From an uncultured Exiguobacterium sp. (GTDB taxonomy: Bacteria > Bacillota > Bacilli > Exiguobacteriales > Exiguobacteriaceae), in assembly GCA_913775715.1 (NCBI GenBank), contig CAJYMC010000007.1:124001-188000 (forward strand): a stretch of 64,000 nt of DNA. The letters run 5' to 3'. Numbering within the stretch: the first letter of the stretch is position 1; each line of letters starts with the position of its first letter. The notes beneath the pieces are model-generated. The model worked only from the letters and a program-made list of their open reading frames with translations, was not told the origin of the DNA and did no database searches. Positions 35,368 to 44,038 of the stretch are shown here, one piece after another. Position numbers and translations under genes: made by a program.

Positions 35368-36507
35368 ATGCGCGCCGTAACGTACCAAGGAACTAAAGAT
35401 GTCCAAGTCAAACAAGTCAAGGATCCATCGATTGACAAAAACGATGATATCATCGTGAAAATCACGTCGACCGCGATTTGTGGTTCGGATTTACACATCT
35501 ATCAAGGAAATATGCCGGCTCACAAAGACTATGTCATTGGTCATGAACCAATGGGCATCGTTGAGGAAGTTGGACCAGACGTGACGAAGGTCAAGCGTGG
35601 AGACCGTGTCGTGTTACCGTTCAACGTTGCTTGTGGTCACTGTTTCTTTTGCGAACATAATATGGAGAGTCAATGCGATAACTCAAACGGAAATCCGCAT
35701 GTCGATACAGGCGGATACTTCGGTTTTACAGAAGAGTTTGGTGGACATCCCGGTGGTCAAGCGGAATATTTAAAAGTGCCGTTCGGAAATTTCATGCCAC
35801 TCGTGATTCCTGAATCGTGTGAACTAGAAGATGAAGCATTGTTGTTCTTGTCTGATGTTTTACCTACAGCATATTGGAGCGTCTTACATGCTGGTGTGAA
35901 AAAAGGGGATACGGTCGTCGTACTCGGATCGGGACCGGTCGGACTGATGACACAAAAATTCGCATGGATGCAGGGTGCGAAACGTGTCATTGCGGTGGAT
36001 GATCAAGTCTATCGATTAAATCACGCCAAAGTGACAAATAAAGTCGAAACGGTGAATTTTTCAGATCATGCAGAAAGTGGTGCTTACATTAAAGAATTGA
36101 CGCAAGGTGGGGCAGACGTCGTCATTGATTGCGTCGGTTTTGATGGGAAGATGTCACCTGTTGAAAAAATCGAACAAAAGATTGGTCTGCAAGGAGGCAC
36201 GTTGAGTGCGATCGATATTGCGAAGGACGCTGTCCGGAAGTTTGGTACCGTACAGTTGACGGGCGTTTACGCTAAAAAATACAATCAGTTCCCACTTGGC
36301 GATTTCTTTACCCGGAATATCACACTGAAAATGGGACAAGCTCCCGTCGTCCATTTGATGCCGGAACTGTTCCAGAAAATCATCAATAAGGAATTTGATC
36401 CGACGGACATCGTGACGCATCGAGTGGCACTCGATGATGCTGCGTCTGCCTATCAAACATTTAATGATCGGACAGATGGATGTATCAAGGTCGTCTTGAA
36501 ACCATAA
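35368..36507 (+). CDS. Zinc-dependent alcohol dehydrogenase (AdhB-like)
   Basis: The 379-residue medium-chain dehydrogenase has catalytic zinc ligands in AICGSDLH (Cys38) and GHEPMGIVEE. Structural-zinc cysteines lie in ACGHCFFCEHNMESQC, and the NAD-binding site is VVLGSGPVGLMTQK with an acidic residue in AVDD. The longer loop after the structural zinc, containing GGYFGFTEEFGGHPGGQAEY, matches the formaldehyde-dehydrogenase-like/AdhB group rather than classical ethanol dehydrogenases. Substrate unproven. AAGGGGG precedes the ATG. It stands alone between mdh and phoP, an insertion relative to B. subtilis. Confidence 0.9.
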   Translation: MRAVTYQGTKDVQVKQVKDPSIDKNDDIIVKITSTAICGSDLHIYQGNMPAHKDYVIGHEPMGIVEEVGPDVTKVKRGDRVVLPFNVACGHCFFCEHNMESQCDNSNGNPHVDTGGYFGFTEEFGGHPGGQAEYLKVPFGNFMPLVIPESCELEDEALLFLSDVLPTAYWSVLHAGVKKGDTVVVLGSGPVGLMTQKFAWMQGAKRVIAVDDQVYRLNHAKVTNKVETVNFSDHAESGAYIKELTQGGADVVIDCVGFDGKMSPVEKIEQKIGLQGGTLSAIDIAKDAVRKFGTVQLTGVYAKKYNQFPLGDFFTRNITLKMGQAPVVHLMPELFQKIINKEFDPTDIVTHRVALDDAASAYQTFNDRTDGCIKVVLKP

Positions 36508-36523
36508 GTTATCTCATACTCAA

Positions 36524-36552
36524 ACAGCCCATCCGATTTTTGGATGGGCTGT
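36524..36552. terminator. Hairpin between adhB-like gene and yuiD-like gene
   Basis: A perfect 11-bp stem ACAGCCCATCC / GGATGGGCTGT with a 7-nt loop sits between convergent genes. The T-runs are poor on both strands. Confidence 0.7.
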
Positions 36553-36556
36553 TGCA

Positions 36557-36982
36557 TTAAAAGAAGAAAACGGGCCACAAGATACCGACAGCCAAACCGA
36601 GTAAGAGACCAACGAATACTTGAAACTCGGTGTGACCGACGAGTTCATTCAGGAGAGGAGTCTCGTGACGAATTCCTTTGAAATAATCATTGAGTAATTT
36701 TGCCTGAACACCAACGGCTTGTCTAACTCCCGTCGCGTCATACATGATGATCGTGGCAAATATGGCAGAGAGTGCGAAGAGCGAAGACGAGAAGCCTTCC
36801 TGAAAACCGATGACTACGGCTAACGCGACGACGGTCGAGCTATGTGAACTAGGCATACCACCGGAAGCAAACATGATCTCCAGGTCGAACTTTCGGGTCC
36901 GTACCAAACTCGTGACAAGCTTTGCTGCTTGAGCGATGAACCATGCCGTGATGGCTGCAAAAAGGGGATGGTTCCATTCCAT
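36557..36982 (-). CDS. yuiD: Divergent PAP2 family membrane protein (YuiD-like)
   Basis: The 141-residue integral membrane protein (about four helices) shows the family core ASGGMPSSHSSTVVAL, with the phosphatase-like SGGMPSSHS motif, and IMYDATGVRQAVGVQA. It lacks the rest of the classical PAP2 phosphatase motifs, so activity is unproven. AGGAGGTAG precedes the ATG. In B. subtilis yuiD lies elsewhere, so this is a rearranged position. Confidence 0.88.
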   Translation of the reverse strand: MEWNHPLFAAITAWFIAQAAKLVTSLVRTRKFDLEIMFASGGMPSSHSSTVVALAVVIGFQEGFSSSLFALSAIFATIIMYDATGVRQAVGVQAKLLNDYFKGIRHETPLLNELVGHTEFQVFVGLLLGLAVGILWPVFFF

Positions 36983-37103
36983 ACATTCTACCTCCTACAA
37001 TAAACGATATGTATTGATTCCCCGTTTTTATCGCTTTTACACGAACGATCTAGTTTGATTCGGTATCTCCTTTAAAGATTATGTAAAGAAACAGCAGAAA
37101 GAT

Positions 37104-37133
37104 TTGTGATTTTCCTGTGAAAGTCGGTAAGAT
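37104..37133 (+). promoter_or_regulatory. Candidate phoPR promoter
   Basis: TTGTGA (37104-37109), an 18-base spacer, and TAAGAT (37128-37133). I do not find a clear pair of PhoP direct repeats (TTHACA) near it. Confidence 0.4.
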
Positions 37134-37202
37134 GAAGACAGACGAAGCGGATTCCACGGAATTCCTCATTCGAAAGAACGAAACTTGAGGGGGATGCAAG
37201 GT

Positions 37203-37913
37203 TTGAAAGATAAAATTATCGTGGTAGATGATGAATTGTCGATTGCAACACTATTAAAGTTTAATTTAGAACAGGCTGGTTTCGTCGTCGAAACGGCACA
37301 TGATGGGATGTCAGGCTTGAAACTTGCGGAAAAGCAAGATGCCGCACTAATCGTACTAGATCTAATGTTGCCGGAACTCGATGGTCTGGAAGTGTGCAAA
37401 CGGCTACGCCAACAAAAAATCAATACACCGATTTTGATGCTGACGGCAAAGGACGATGAGTTTGATAAGGTGCTCGGTCTCGAACTCGGTGCGGACGATT
37501 ATCTGACAAAACCGTTTAGTCCTCGCGAAGTCGTTGCCCGTGTAAAAGCAATCTTACGACGGATGAGTCATCAGACCGTATCTCCGGATGAGATCACGGA
37601 CGGGACGATTCTGATTGGTGATGTCAAAATCGTTCCGGATAACTATGAAGCGTTCAAAGCAGAAGAACGTCTTGAACTGACACCTAAGGAATTTGAACTG
37701 CTTGTATATCTCGCTAAAAATAAAGGACGTGTCCTGACACGAGATCAACTGTTATCTGCGATTTGGAACTATGATTTTGTTGGCGATACGCGCATCGTGG
37801 ACGTGCATATCAGTCATGTCCGTGAAAAAATCGAACCGAATACGAAAAAACCGATTTATATCAAAACGATTCGCGGTCTCGGGTATAAGATGGAGGAGCC
37901 GAAGCCAGAATGA
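37203..37913 (+). CDS. phoP: Response regulator PhoP (phosphate starvation)
   Basis: The 236-residue OmpR/PhoB-type regulator has a receiver domain (about 1-118: IIVVDDELS, phospho-acceptor Asp in VLDLMLPELDG, switch Lys in DDYLTKPFSPRE). A winged-helix DNA-binding domain follows (about 135-234), ending in YIKTIRGLGYKMEEP. Strong resemblance to B. subtilis PhoP, and polA follows phoR as there. Start appears to be TTG 37203, since GAGGGGG lies 9 bases before it; ATG 37194 would touch that site. phoR overlaps by ATGA. Confidence 0.94.
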   Translation: MKDKIIVVDDELSIATLLKFNLEQAGFVVETAHDGMSGLKLAEKQDAALIVLDLMLPELDGLEVCKRLRQQKINTPILMLTAKDDEFDKVLGLELGADDYLTKPFSPREVVARVKAILRRMSHQTVSPDEITDGTILIGDVKIVPDNYEAFKAEERLELTPKEFELLVYLAKNKGRVLTRDQLLSAIWNYDFVGDTRIVDVHISHVREKIEPNTKKPIYIKTIRGLGYKMEEPKPE

Positions 37914-39643
37914 GTAAGTATCGGAAACGGTTCATCTTTAAAATGATTTCTTTCATCAGTCTGGTGCTTGTTGCACTTGGTTTTCTACTTGGACAATCAT
38001 TCAAGGAATTCTATGTTCAAAATGAAAAGGAAAAACTGATGGATGAAACCTCTCTTGTCGAGACGATCCTACAAGGGCGCGAAGTTTCTGATATGGCACA
38101 ATACGTGAATCGATTGTATGCCGAATCCAATTTTGACATGATTTTATTTAACGGACGTGGGGAAATCATCGCCGGTACCCCGGTTGATGTCACGAAACTG
38201 AAAGTCGCAACACTCAATTTCTCAGCGATTCCCGAAGATGGTACGTTTGAATCGAAGACGGATGACAGTGTCGTCCAGTTCACGAAGCCTGTTCCAACAG
38301 CGGATGGTGGAGAAGTGTACGTCAGTTTCATTCGTTATGCCAAAGATTTGAATATCATCTATTCGCGTATTTGGACGGTCATCTTCTTATCACTCCTTGC
38401 GTCACTCGTGATCATCTTCTTGACAATCTATCGTTCAACGAAACGGTTCCTACGACCAATCGCGGAGGCGACCGATGTATTGCACGAGCTGTCACATGGA
38501 AATTATAAGTCACGCGTCTACGAGTTAGCGGCACCGGATGAATCACGTGATTTAGGGCGATCCATCAATCTCCTCGCACGAAATCTCGAGAATGCATCGT
38601 CCGGTGAAGCGATGCAACGGGCACGCTTAGAATCCTTGATCGAATACATGGGAGCCGGTCTCATGCTAATTGATGAGAAGGGTTACGTCCTGCTCGTCAA
38701 CCGCACCTACCGGGACATGTTCCATATTCATGAACCATCTAGTGGAAAATTGTATTACCGCGTACTTCCGAATGAAAAGATGAGTCAGGTGATTGAAGAT
38801 GTCTATCTGACGGAAAAACCGAATCGAAAGCAGTCGAGTGTCCGGTTCGGTATCAATAGTCGGACGTTCATGGTCAGTGCTGCTCCGATTTTCGATAAGA
38901 ATGGTCGGGTGCAGGGAACGACCGTCGTATTCAACGACATCACGGAAATCAAGAAGCTGGAACAGATGCGTAAAGACTTCGTCGCGAACGTCAGTCACGA
39001 ATTGAAGACACCACTAACCTCCATTAAAGGATTTGCGGAAACATTACTCGATGGTGCGCAAGATGTTCCGGAAATCCGAGAGCAGTTTTTACGGATCATC
39101 CATGACGAATCGGAACGAATGCAAACATTGGTGGAAGATTTGCTTGAGCTGTCTCGTTTAGAACAAGACAACTATCAGCTCGAGACAGCAATCGTTGACG
39201 TGACGAGTCTCGTTCGGGAGACAGCAGCACTCCTGCACCGACGAGCAGAAGAAAAAGAGATGACGATTCATATCGAAACAGAGGAAGAAGTCTTCATCCG
39301 AGCAGATCTGAATCGGTTGAAACAGGTCGTCGTCAATTTGGTTGCGAATGCGCTGAACTATACGCCGAACGGTGGCAATGTCTGGATCCAACTCGAGGAT
39401 GGAGAAGAGTCTGTCCAACTCATCATAAAAGATGATGGAATCGGTATTCATCCGAAAGAGACGCAGCGCATCTTCGAGCGCTTTTATCGCGTCGATAAGG
39501 CACGAAGCCGTAATTCAGGCGGAACGGGTCTTGGACTAGCCATTGTTAAACACATCGTCGATCTTCACCACGGTGAAATCGAAGTCGTTTCAGAAGAGCA
39601 GCAAGGAACGACGTTTACGATTCGTTTACCAAAACATGGCTGA
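37910..39643 (+). CDS. phoR: Sensor histidine kinase PhoR
   Basis: The 577-residue membrane kinase pairs with PhoP. Membrane helix 1 is at about 9-29, an extracytoplasmic sensor at about 30-155, and helix 2 at about 157-176. A HAMP segment (about 180-235) and a PAS domain (about 245-350) follow. The dimerisation region has the phospho-His in NVSHELKTPLTSIKGF, and the ATPase has NLVANALNYTPNGG, DDGIGI and GGTGLGLAIVKHIV. Length equals B. subtilis PhoR (579). It starts within the phoP stop (4-bp overlap), so the two are translationally coupled. Confidence 0.96.
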   Translation: MSKYRKRFIFKMISFISLVLVALGFLLGQSFKEFYVQNEKEKLMDETSLVETILQGREVSDMAQYVNRLYAESNFDMILFNGRGEIIAGTPVDVTKLKVATLNFSAIPEDGTFESKTDDSVVQFTKPVPTADGGEVYVSFIRYAKDLNIIYSRIWTVIFLSLLASLVIIFLTIYRSTKRFLRPIAEATDVLHELSHGNYKSRVYELAAPDESRDLGRSINLLARNLENASSGEAMQRARLESLIEYMGAGLMLIDEKGYVLLVNRTYRDMFHIHEPSSGKLYYRVLPNEKMSQVIEDVYLTEKPNRKQSSVRFGINSRTFMVSAAPIFDKNGRVQGTTVVFNDITEIKKLEQMRKDFVANVSHELKTPLTSIKGFAETLLDGAQDVPEIREQFLRIIHDESERMQTLVEDLLELSRLEQDNYQLETAIVDVTSLVRETAALLHRRAEEKEMTIHIETEEEVFIRADLNRLKQVVVNLVANALNYTPNGGNVWIQLEDGEESVQLIIKDDGIGIHPKETQRIFERFYRVDKARSRNSGGTGLGLAIVKHIVDLHHGEIEVVSEEQQGTTFTIRLPKHG

Positions 39644-39750
39644 ATTTCACAGTAGATTCACATTTCCTTAATAGACGTATCTTATGATGAAAGTACCTTC
39701 TTCATCATCTGTATGGCGACTGGATCAGCTCCCATGTCGTCATGCCCTTG

Positions 39751-39787
39751 GCGATTGACTCTTCGTGAGTCAATCGTCTTTTTTTGG
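39751..39787 (+). terminator. phoPR terminator
   Basis: A perfect 10-bp stem CGATTGACTC / GAGTCAATCG with a 5-nt loop is followed by TCTTTTTTT. Confidence 0.88.
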
Positions 39788-39855
39788 TCGTTTTTAGCGA
39801 ACAAATGTGTGCAGAGTGATACAATAGGAACAGAAAATCGATTAAAGGGGCGTAG

Positions 39856-42453
39856 ATGATGGAAAATAAATTGCTATTGATTGATGGGAACTCGTTGACC
39901 TATCGGGCGTTTTTCGCATTACCACCAATGACGGATGCGCAAGGACGAAATACGAATGCAGCTTACGGCTTTACGATGATGTTATTGAAGTTGCTCGAGG
40001 AAGAACAACCAACCCATATGCTCGTTGCCTTTGATGCTTCGAGTGAAACGTTCCGTCACGATGTCTATCAGGAGTATAAAGGAAGTCGAGAAAAGACACC
40101 GTCCGAACTACGTGAGCAATTTCCAATCGTTCGGGACATCTGCGAAGCGCTCGGCATTCAAATGATGGAACTCCATCGCTATGAGGCAGATGATTTAATC
40201 GGAACGCTCGCACGGACGATGCCGACGGATCGGACGCGGATCGTCACGGGTGATAAGGATTTACTTCAACTCGTCACGGATAAGGTCGAAGTCTTAATCA
40301 CGAAGCGTGGCATCACGGACGTCCAGTGCATGACGGAGGAACTGTTCGCTGAGATATACGGTGGTCTTAAACCGATTCAAATGATTGATCTGAAGGGGTT
40401 AATGGGGGATAAGTCGGATAATATTCCGGGGATTCCTGGGATTGGTGAAAAGACGGCGGTTAAATTAATTTCGGCATACGGTTCTGTTGAGGGACTGTAT
40501 GAGCACGTCGAGGACTTAAAAGGGAAGCAGAAGGAAAAAGTCATCGCGAACGAAGAGTTAGCGCGACTCTCGAAAGAACTCGCGACGATCAAGGTCGATG
40601 TCCCGCTTGAGACGACGCTAGATGATCTGCAAATTCGTGATGTCGATACTCAAGTGCCGTATTCGTTGTTCCAGTCGCTTGGCTTCAAGTCGTTGACGAA
40701 TCGATTCGCTCCTGTCGTCAAAGAAGAGGATAAAGAGCAGTTGAATGTCGTGACAATCACTTCACTTCCTGAAAACGTCACCGATGCGGTGTTGCTCGCT
40801 GAACAGCTGCGAGAGGATTACATGGAAGAAGACATCATTGGGTTTGCGATTGCGACGCCTGACACGATCTATGTTGCTGCCCCAACGCTTGTCGAGGATC
40901 CGGCATTCCGCCAATGGATCGAGTCGGAACATCGAAAGATTTGTCTCGATGCCAAACAAGTCGCATTCGCATTGCGTAAGCATGGCTTAACCTTAAACGG
41001 TTATGAGGATCTATTATTAGCGGGTTACTTATTGAACTTAAGTGGCGGCACGACCCTCGCTTCAATTGCTGGTCATTATGCATTGATGGCACCGAACGAA
41101 GAAGCAGTCCTCGGTAAGGGAGCTAAACGGCTAGCACCAGCGGATGACGTATTACACCCTTATCTTGCAGAGAAAGCACGGATGATCGATTTATTGTTCC
41201 CGAAAGTCCGGGAAGAGTTGAAGGCGAATCAGCAATATGAGCTGTATGAATCACTAGAGCGTCCATTATCAGGTGTCCTCGCTGAGATGGAGTGGACCGG
41301 GATTCGTGTCGATGTCGCGACGCTCCAATCGATGCAATCAGATCTTGCCGGACGTCTTACGGAACTTGAGACGTTGGTCTTTGAAGCGGCAGGTGAGTCG
41401 TTCAATATCAATTCACCGAAACAACTCGGTGTGATTCTGTTTGAAAAACTCGAACTACCCGCCTTCAAGAAAACAAAGACCGGCTATTCGACTGCCGCAG
41501 ACGTTCTTGAAAAACTGCGCCCATTGCATCCGGTCATCGATCACATCATGCTTTACCGCGAGCTCCAAAAGTTGCAGTCGACGTATGTCGAAGGATTACA
41601 AAAAGTCATCAAGGAAGACGGAAAGATTCATACTCGTTTTGCTCAAACGATCGCCCAGACCGGCCGTTTAAGTTCGGTCAATCCGAACCTTCAGAATATC
41701 CCGATTCGGATTGAAGAAGGCCGGAAGATTCGAAAAGCCTTCGTTCCGAGTGAAGAAGGCTGGTCACTGTACGCTGCCGATTATTCACAAATCGAATTAC
41801 GTGTCATGGCTGATATGTCGCAGGATCAGACGCTTGTCGATGCGTTCCTCCATGATGAGGATATCCATACTCAAACGGCAAGTAGTGTCTTTGGTGTCGA
41901 ACCGGAGGATGTCACAGGAAACATGCGGCGTCAGGCGAAAGCTGTCAACTTCGGAATCATTTATGGAATCAGTGACTATGGACTGTCACAAAACTTGAAC
42001 ATCACGCGGAAGGAAGCACAATCGTTCATCGATCGTTATTTCGAGCTGTTCCCACAAATCAAACAGTTCATGGATACGGCGATCGAGACGGCACGAGCGA
42101 ATGGATTCGTCGAAACGTTGATGAACCGGCGCCGTAACATCCCGGATATCAATTCGAAAAATTTCAACTTACGCGGTTTTGCCGAACGTACGGCAATTAA
42201 TACACCGATTCAAGGTTCGGCTGCGGATATCATTAAAAAAGCGATGCTTGATGTCCATGCTGCCTTACAGGCATCTGATCTGAAAGCACGTTTGTTATTA
42301 CAAGTACACGATGAATTGATTTTTGAAGCACCAGACGAAGAACTCGATGCGCTACAAGCGCTTGTCAAGCAAGCGATGGAGCAGACCGTCGAACTATCCG
42401 TACCGCTACGCGTCGATGGGGGCGCAGGACATACGTGGTACGAAACGAAGTAA
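39856..42453 (+). CDS. polA: DNA polymerase I
   Basis: The 865-residue repair and Okazaki-fragment polymerase has an N-terminal 5'-3' exonuclease domain (about 1-300: LLLIDGNSLTYRAFF, YEADDLIGTLA, GDKDLLQL, LMGDKSDNIPGIPGIGEKTA). The central domain, about 310-470, lacks the DxE residues of an active 3'-5' proofreading exonuclease (GFAIATPDTIYVAAP), as in Bacillus enzymes. The polymerase domain has DYSQIELRVMADMS, RRQAKAVNFGIIYGIS and LLQVHDELIFEAP. AAGGGG precedes tandem ATG codons at 39856 and 39859; the second has better spacing. mutM and coaE follow closely as an operon. Confidence 0.97.
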   Translation: MMENKLLLIDGNSLTYRAFFALPPMTDAQGRNTNAAYGFTMMLLKLLEEEQPTHMLVAFDASSETFRHDVYQEYKGSREKTPSELREQFPIVRDICEALGIQMMELHRYEADDLIGTLARTMPTDRTRIVTGDKDLLQLVTDKVEVLITKRGITDVQCMTEELFAEIYGGLKPIQMIDLKGLMGDKSDNIPGIPGIGEKTAVKLISAYGSVEGLYEHVEDLKGKQKEKVIANEELARLSKELATIKVDVPLETTLDDLQIRDVDTQVPYSLFQSLGFKSLTNRFAPVVKEEDKEQLNVVTITSLPENVTDAVLLAEQLREDYMEEDIIGFAIATPDTIYVAAPTLVEDPAFRQWIESEHRKICLDAKQVAFALRKHGLTLNGYEDLLLAGYLLNLSGGTTLASIAGHYALMAPNEEAVLGKGAKRLAPADDVLHPYLAEKARMIDLLFPKVREELKANQQYELYESLERPLSGVLAEMEWTGIRVDVATLQSMQSDLAGRLTELETLVFEAAGESFNINSPKQLGVILFEKLELPAFKKTKTGYSTAADVLEKLRPLHPVIDHIMLYRELQKLQSTYVEGLQKVIKEDGKIHTRFAQTIAQTGRLSSVNPNLQNIPIRIEEGRKIRKAFVPSEEGWSLYAADYSQIELRVMADMSQDQTLVDAFLHDEDIHTQTASSVFGVEPEDVTGNMRRQAKAVNFGIIYGISDYGLSQNLNITRKEAQSFIDRYFELFPQIKQFMDTAIETARANGFVETLMNRRRNIPDINSKNFNLRGFAERTAINTPIQGSAADIIKKAMLDVHAALQASDLKARLLLQVHDELIFEAPDEELDALQALVKQAMEQTVELSVPLRVDGGAGHTWYETK

Positions 42454-42469
42454 GCAAGGAGGAATAGAC

Positions 42470-43300
42470 GTGCCTGAATTACCTGAAGTCGAGACCGTTC
42501 GCCGCAGTTTAGAACGTTCGGTCTCTGGAAAGACAGTCTCTTCCGTCAAAGTCTACCACCCGAAAATGATTCGGGGGATGGAAGTGGCACCATTTGCAGA
42601 TGCCTTACATCAAGAACGGATCGAACGTGTTGAACGTCGCGGTAAGTTTCTGCTCTTTGATTTTGATCGTTTTTATCTCGTCAGCCATTTGCGGATGGAG
42701 GGGAAGTACTTCCCATATCCGCAACCGGTCGAGCGGGATAAACATACTCATGTCGTCTTCCGATTCACGGATGGTTCGGAGCTGCATTACAATGACGTCC
42801 GGAAGTTCGGAACGATGGAATTGCGTGATAAGGAAACAGCGATGCAGACTGCTCCACTGGCACAGTTGGAGCGTGAACCGTTTGATCCGGAGTTTACAGC
42901 AGAAGTGTTAGCGGAGAATTTAATCCGTAAAAAAAGAAGTCCAATTAAAACGGCATTGCTCGACCAATCGATTTTCCTTGGTCTCGGTAACATCTATGTC
43001 GATGAGACCCTTCATGCGGCACGCGTTCATCCGTTGACAAAAGCCGGTGCCTTGACACTTGACGATATTTCACGCATCCATCAAGCCGGTGTCGACGTCT
43101 TACGACAAGCGGTGGAAGCGGGAGGAAGTACGATCCGAAGTTATGTCTCACCTTCCGGAAAAGGTGAGTTCCAGCTTCAACTCGCGGTATACGGTCAAAA
43201 GGGCGAACCGTGTCCCCGTTGCGGCACTGCCATTGAAAAAATCAAAGTCGGTGGACGGGGAACACACTTCTGTCCGACGTGCCAACAGGTCGCCTTATGA
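42470..43300 (+). CDS. mutM: Formamidopyrimidine-DNA glycosylase
   Basis: The 276-residue base-excision repair enzyme removes 8-oxoguanine and formamidopyrimidines. After Met1 removal, the N-terminal Pro-Glu (PELPEVETVRRSLE) forms the Schiff-base nucleophile. The conserved Lys lies in RRGKFLLFD, the helix-two-turn-helix region at about 150-220, and a C-terminal zinc finger has C-x2-C-x16-C-x2-C. Start is GTG 42470 with AAGGAGGAA 7 bases upstream. The stop overlaps the coaE start by ATGA. Confidence 0.97.
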   Translation: MPELPEVETVRRSLERSVSGKTVSSVKVYHPKMIRGMEVAPFADALHQERIERVERRGKFLLFDFDRFYLVSHLRMEGKYFPYPQPVERDKHTHVVFRFTDGSELHYNDVRKFGTMELRDKETAMQTAPLAQLEREPFDPEFTAEVLAENLIRKKRSPIKTALLDQSIFLGLGNIYVDETLHAARVHPLTKAGALTLDDISRIHQAGVDVLRQAVEAGGSTIRSYVSPSGKGEFQLQLAVYGQKGEPCPRCGTAIEKIKVGGRGTHFCPTCQQVAL

Positions 43301-43890
43301 GGGTGGGTCTGACGGGCAGTATCGCCACCGGTAAAAGTACGGTCTCTAGCTATCTGAAGCAAAAAGGAATAGCAGTCATCGATGCGGATCTCGTTGCGCG
43401 AGAAGTCGTTGAGCCGGGAGGGCGAGCCTATGAGGCGGTCAAGATGGTCTTCCCGGAAGCATTCGAGGAAGGACGTCTCGTTCGTCCAAAACTTGGACAA
43501 ATTATTTTTCAGGATAGTGAAAAACGACAACAATTGAATCAGTTGATGCATCCGATTATTCGACAACAGATGCTCGATGAAGCAGATGCCTATGAACGTT
43601 CAGGACATTCGCTTGTTGTTTTTGATATTCCATTGCTGCTCGAGGGAGATTGGCGGAGTCTATTTGATCGTGTCGTAGTCGTCTATTGTCCAGAGGACAT
43701 GCAGTTAAGGCGATTGATACAACGTAATGATCTATCGGAAGCAGAAGCATATGCACGTATTCATGCGCAACTTAGCATCGAACAGAAAAAAGAGCTTGCA
43801 GATGATGTGTTCTTTAACGAAGGTAGTCTCGATTCGTTATACCAACAAATCGATCGGTGGTTAAGTCGATACGACGATCACCGCAGATGA
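43297..43890 (+). CDS. coaE: Dephospho-CoA kinase
   Basis: The 197-residue kinase catalyses the last CoA synthesis step. A P-loop GLTGSIATGKSTVSS at about 4-18 is followed by the lid and CoA-site segment IDADLVAREVVEPGG. FDIPLLLEGDW corresponds to the family's substrate motif. It begins within the mutM stop codon (ATGA) without a strong ribosome binding site of its own, so it is probably translated by reinitiation. B. subtilis has ytaF between mutM and coaE; it is missing here. Confidence 0.95.
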   Translation: MRVGLTGSIATGKSTVSSYLKQKGIAVIDADLVAREVVEPGGRAYEAVKMVFPEAFEEGRLVRPKLGQIIFQDSEKRQQLNQLMHPIIRQQMLDEADAYERSGHSLVVFDIPLLLEGDWRSLFDRVVVVYCPEDMQLRRLIQRNDLSEAEAYARIHAQLSIEQKKELADDVFFNEGSLDSLYQQIDRWLSRYDDHRR

Positions 43891-43913
43891 TGACAGAACA
43901 TGAAAAAAATCGT

Positions 43914-43950
43914 GAAGTGAGAGAAGTTTCCATCTTCTCTCACTTTTTTT
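43914..43950 (+). terminator. polA-mutM-coaE terminator
   Basis: AAGTGAGAGAAG pairs with CTTCTCTCACTT around a 7-nt loop and is followed by a T-run. Confidence 0.9.
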
Positions 43951-43961
43951 AGAGAACATAA

Positions 43962-43989
43962 TGAAATCGCTTACATTTCATGATATAGT
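43962..43989 (+). promoter_or_regulatory. gapB promoter region with perfect cre site
   Basis: TGAAATCGCTTACA (43962-43975) fits the cre consensus at all 14 positions. It covers the likely -35 region of a promoter with -10 TATAGT (43984-43989), so CcpA binding should repress gapB on glucose. CATGATATAGT (43979-43989) also agrees at 9 of 11 positions with the CcpN consensus TRTGHYATAYW as I recall it; B. subtilis gapB is CcpN-repressed. Confidence 0.7.
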
Positions 43990-44038
43990 TCTATCTGTAA
44001 ACGGAGCTACATCCGTCACATTGAAGGGGGATCCGCAC

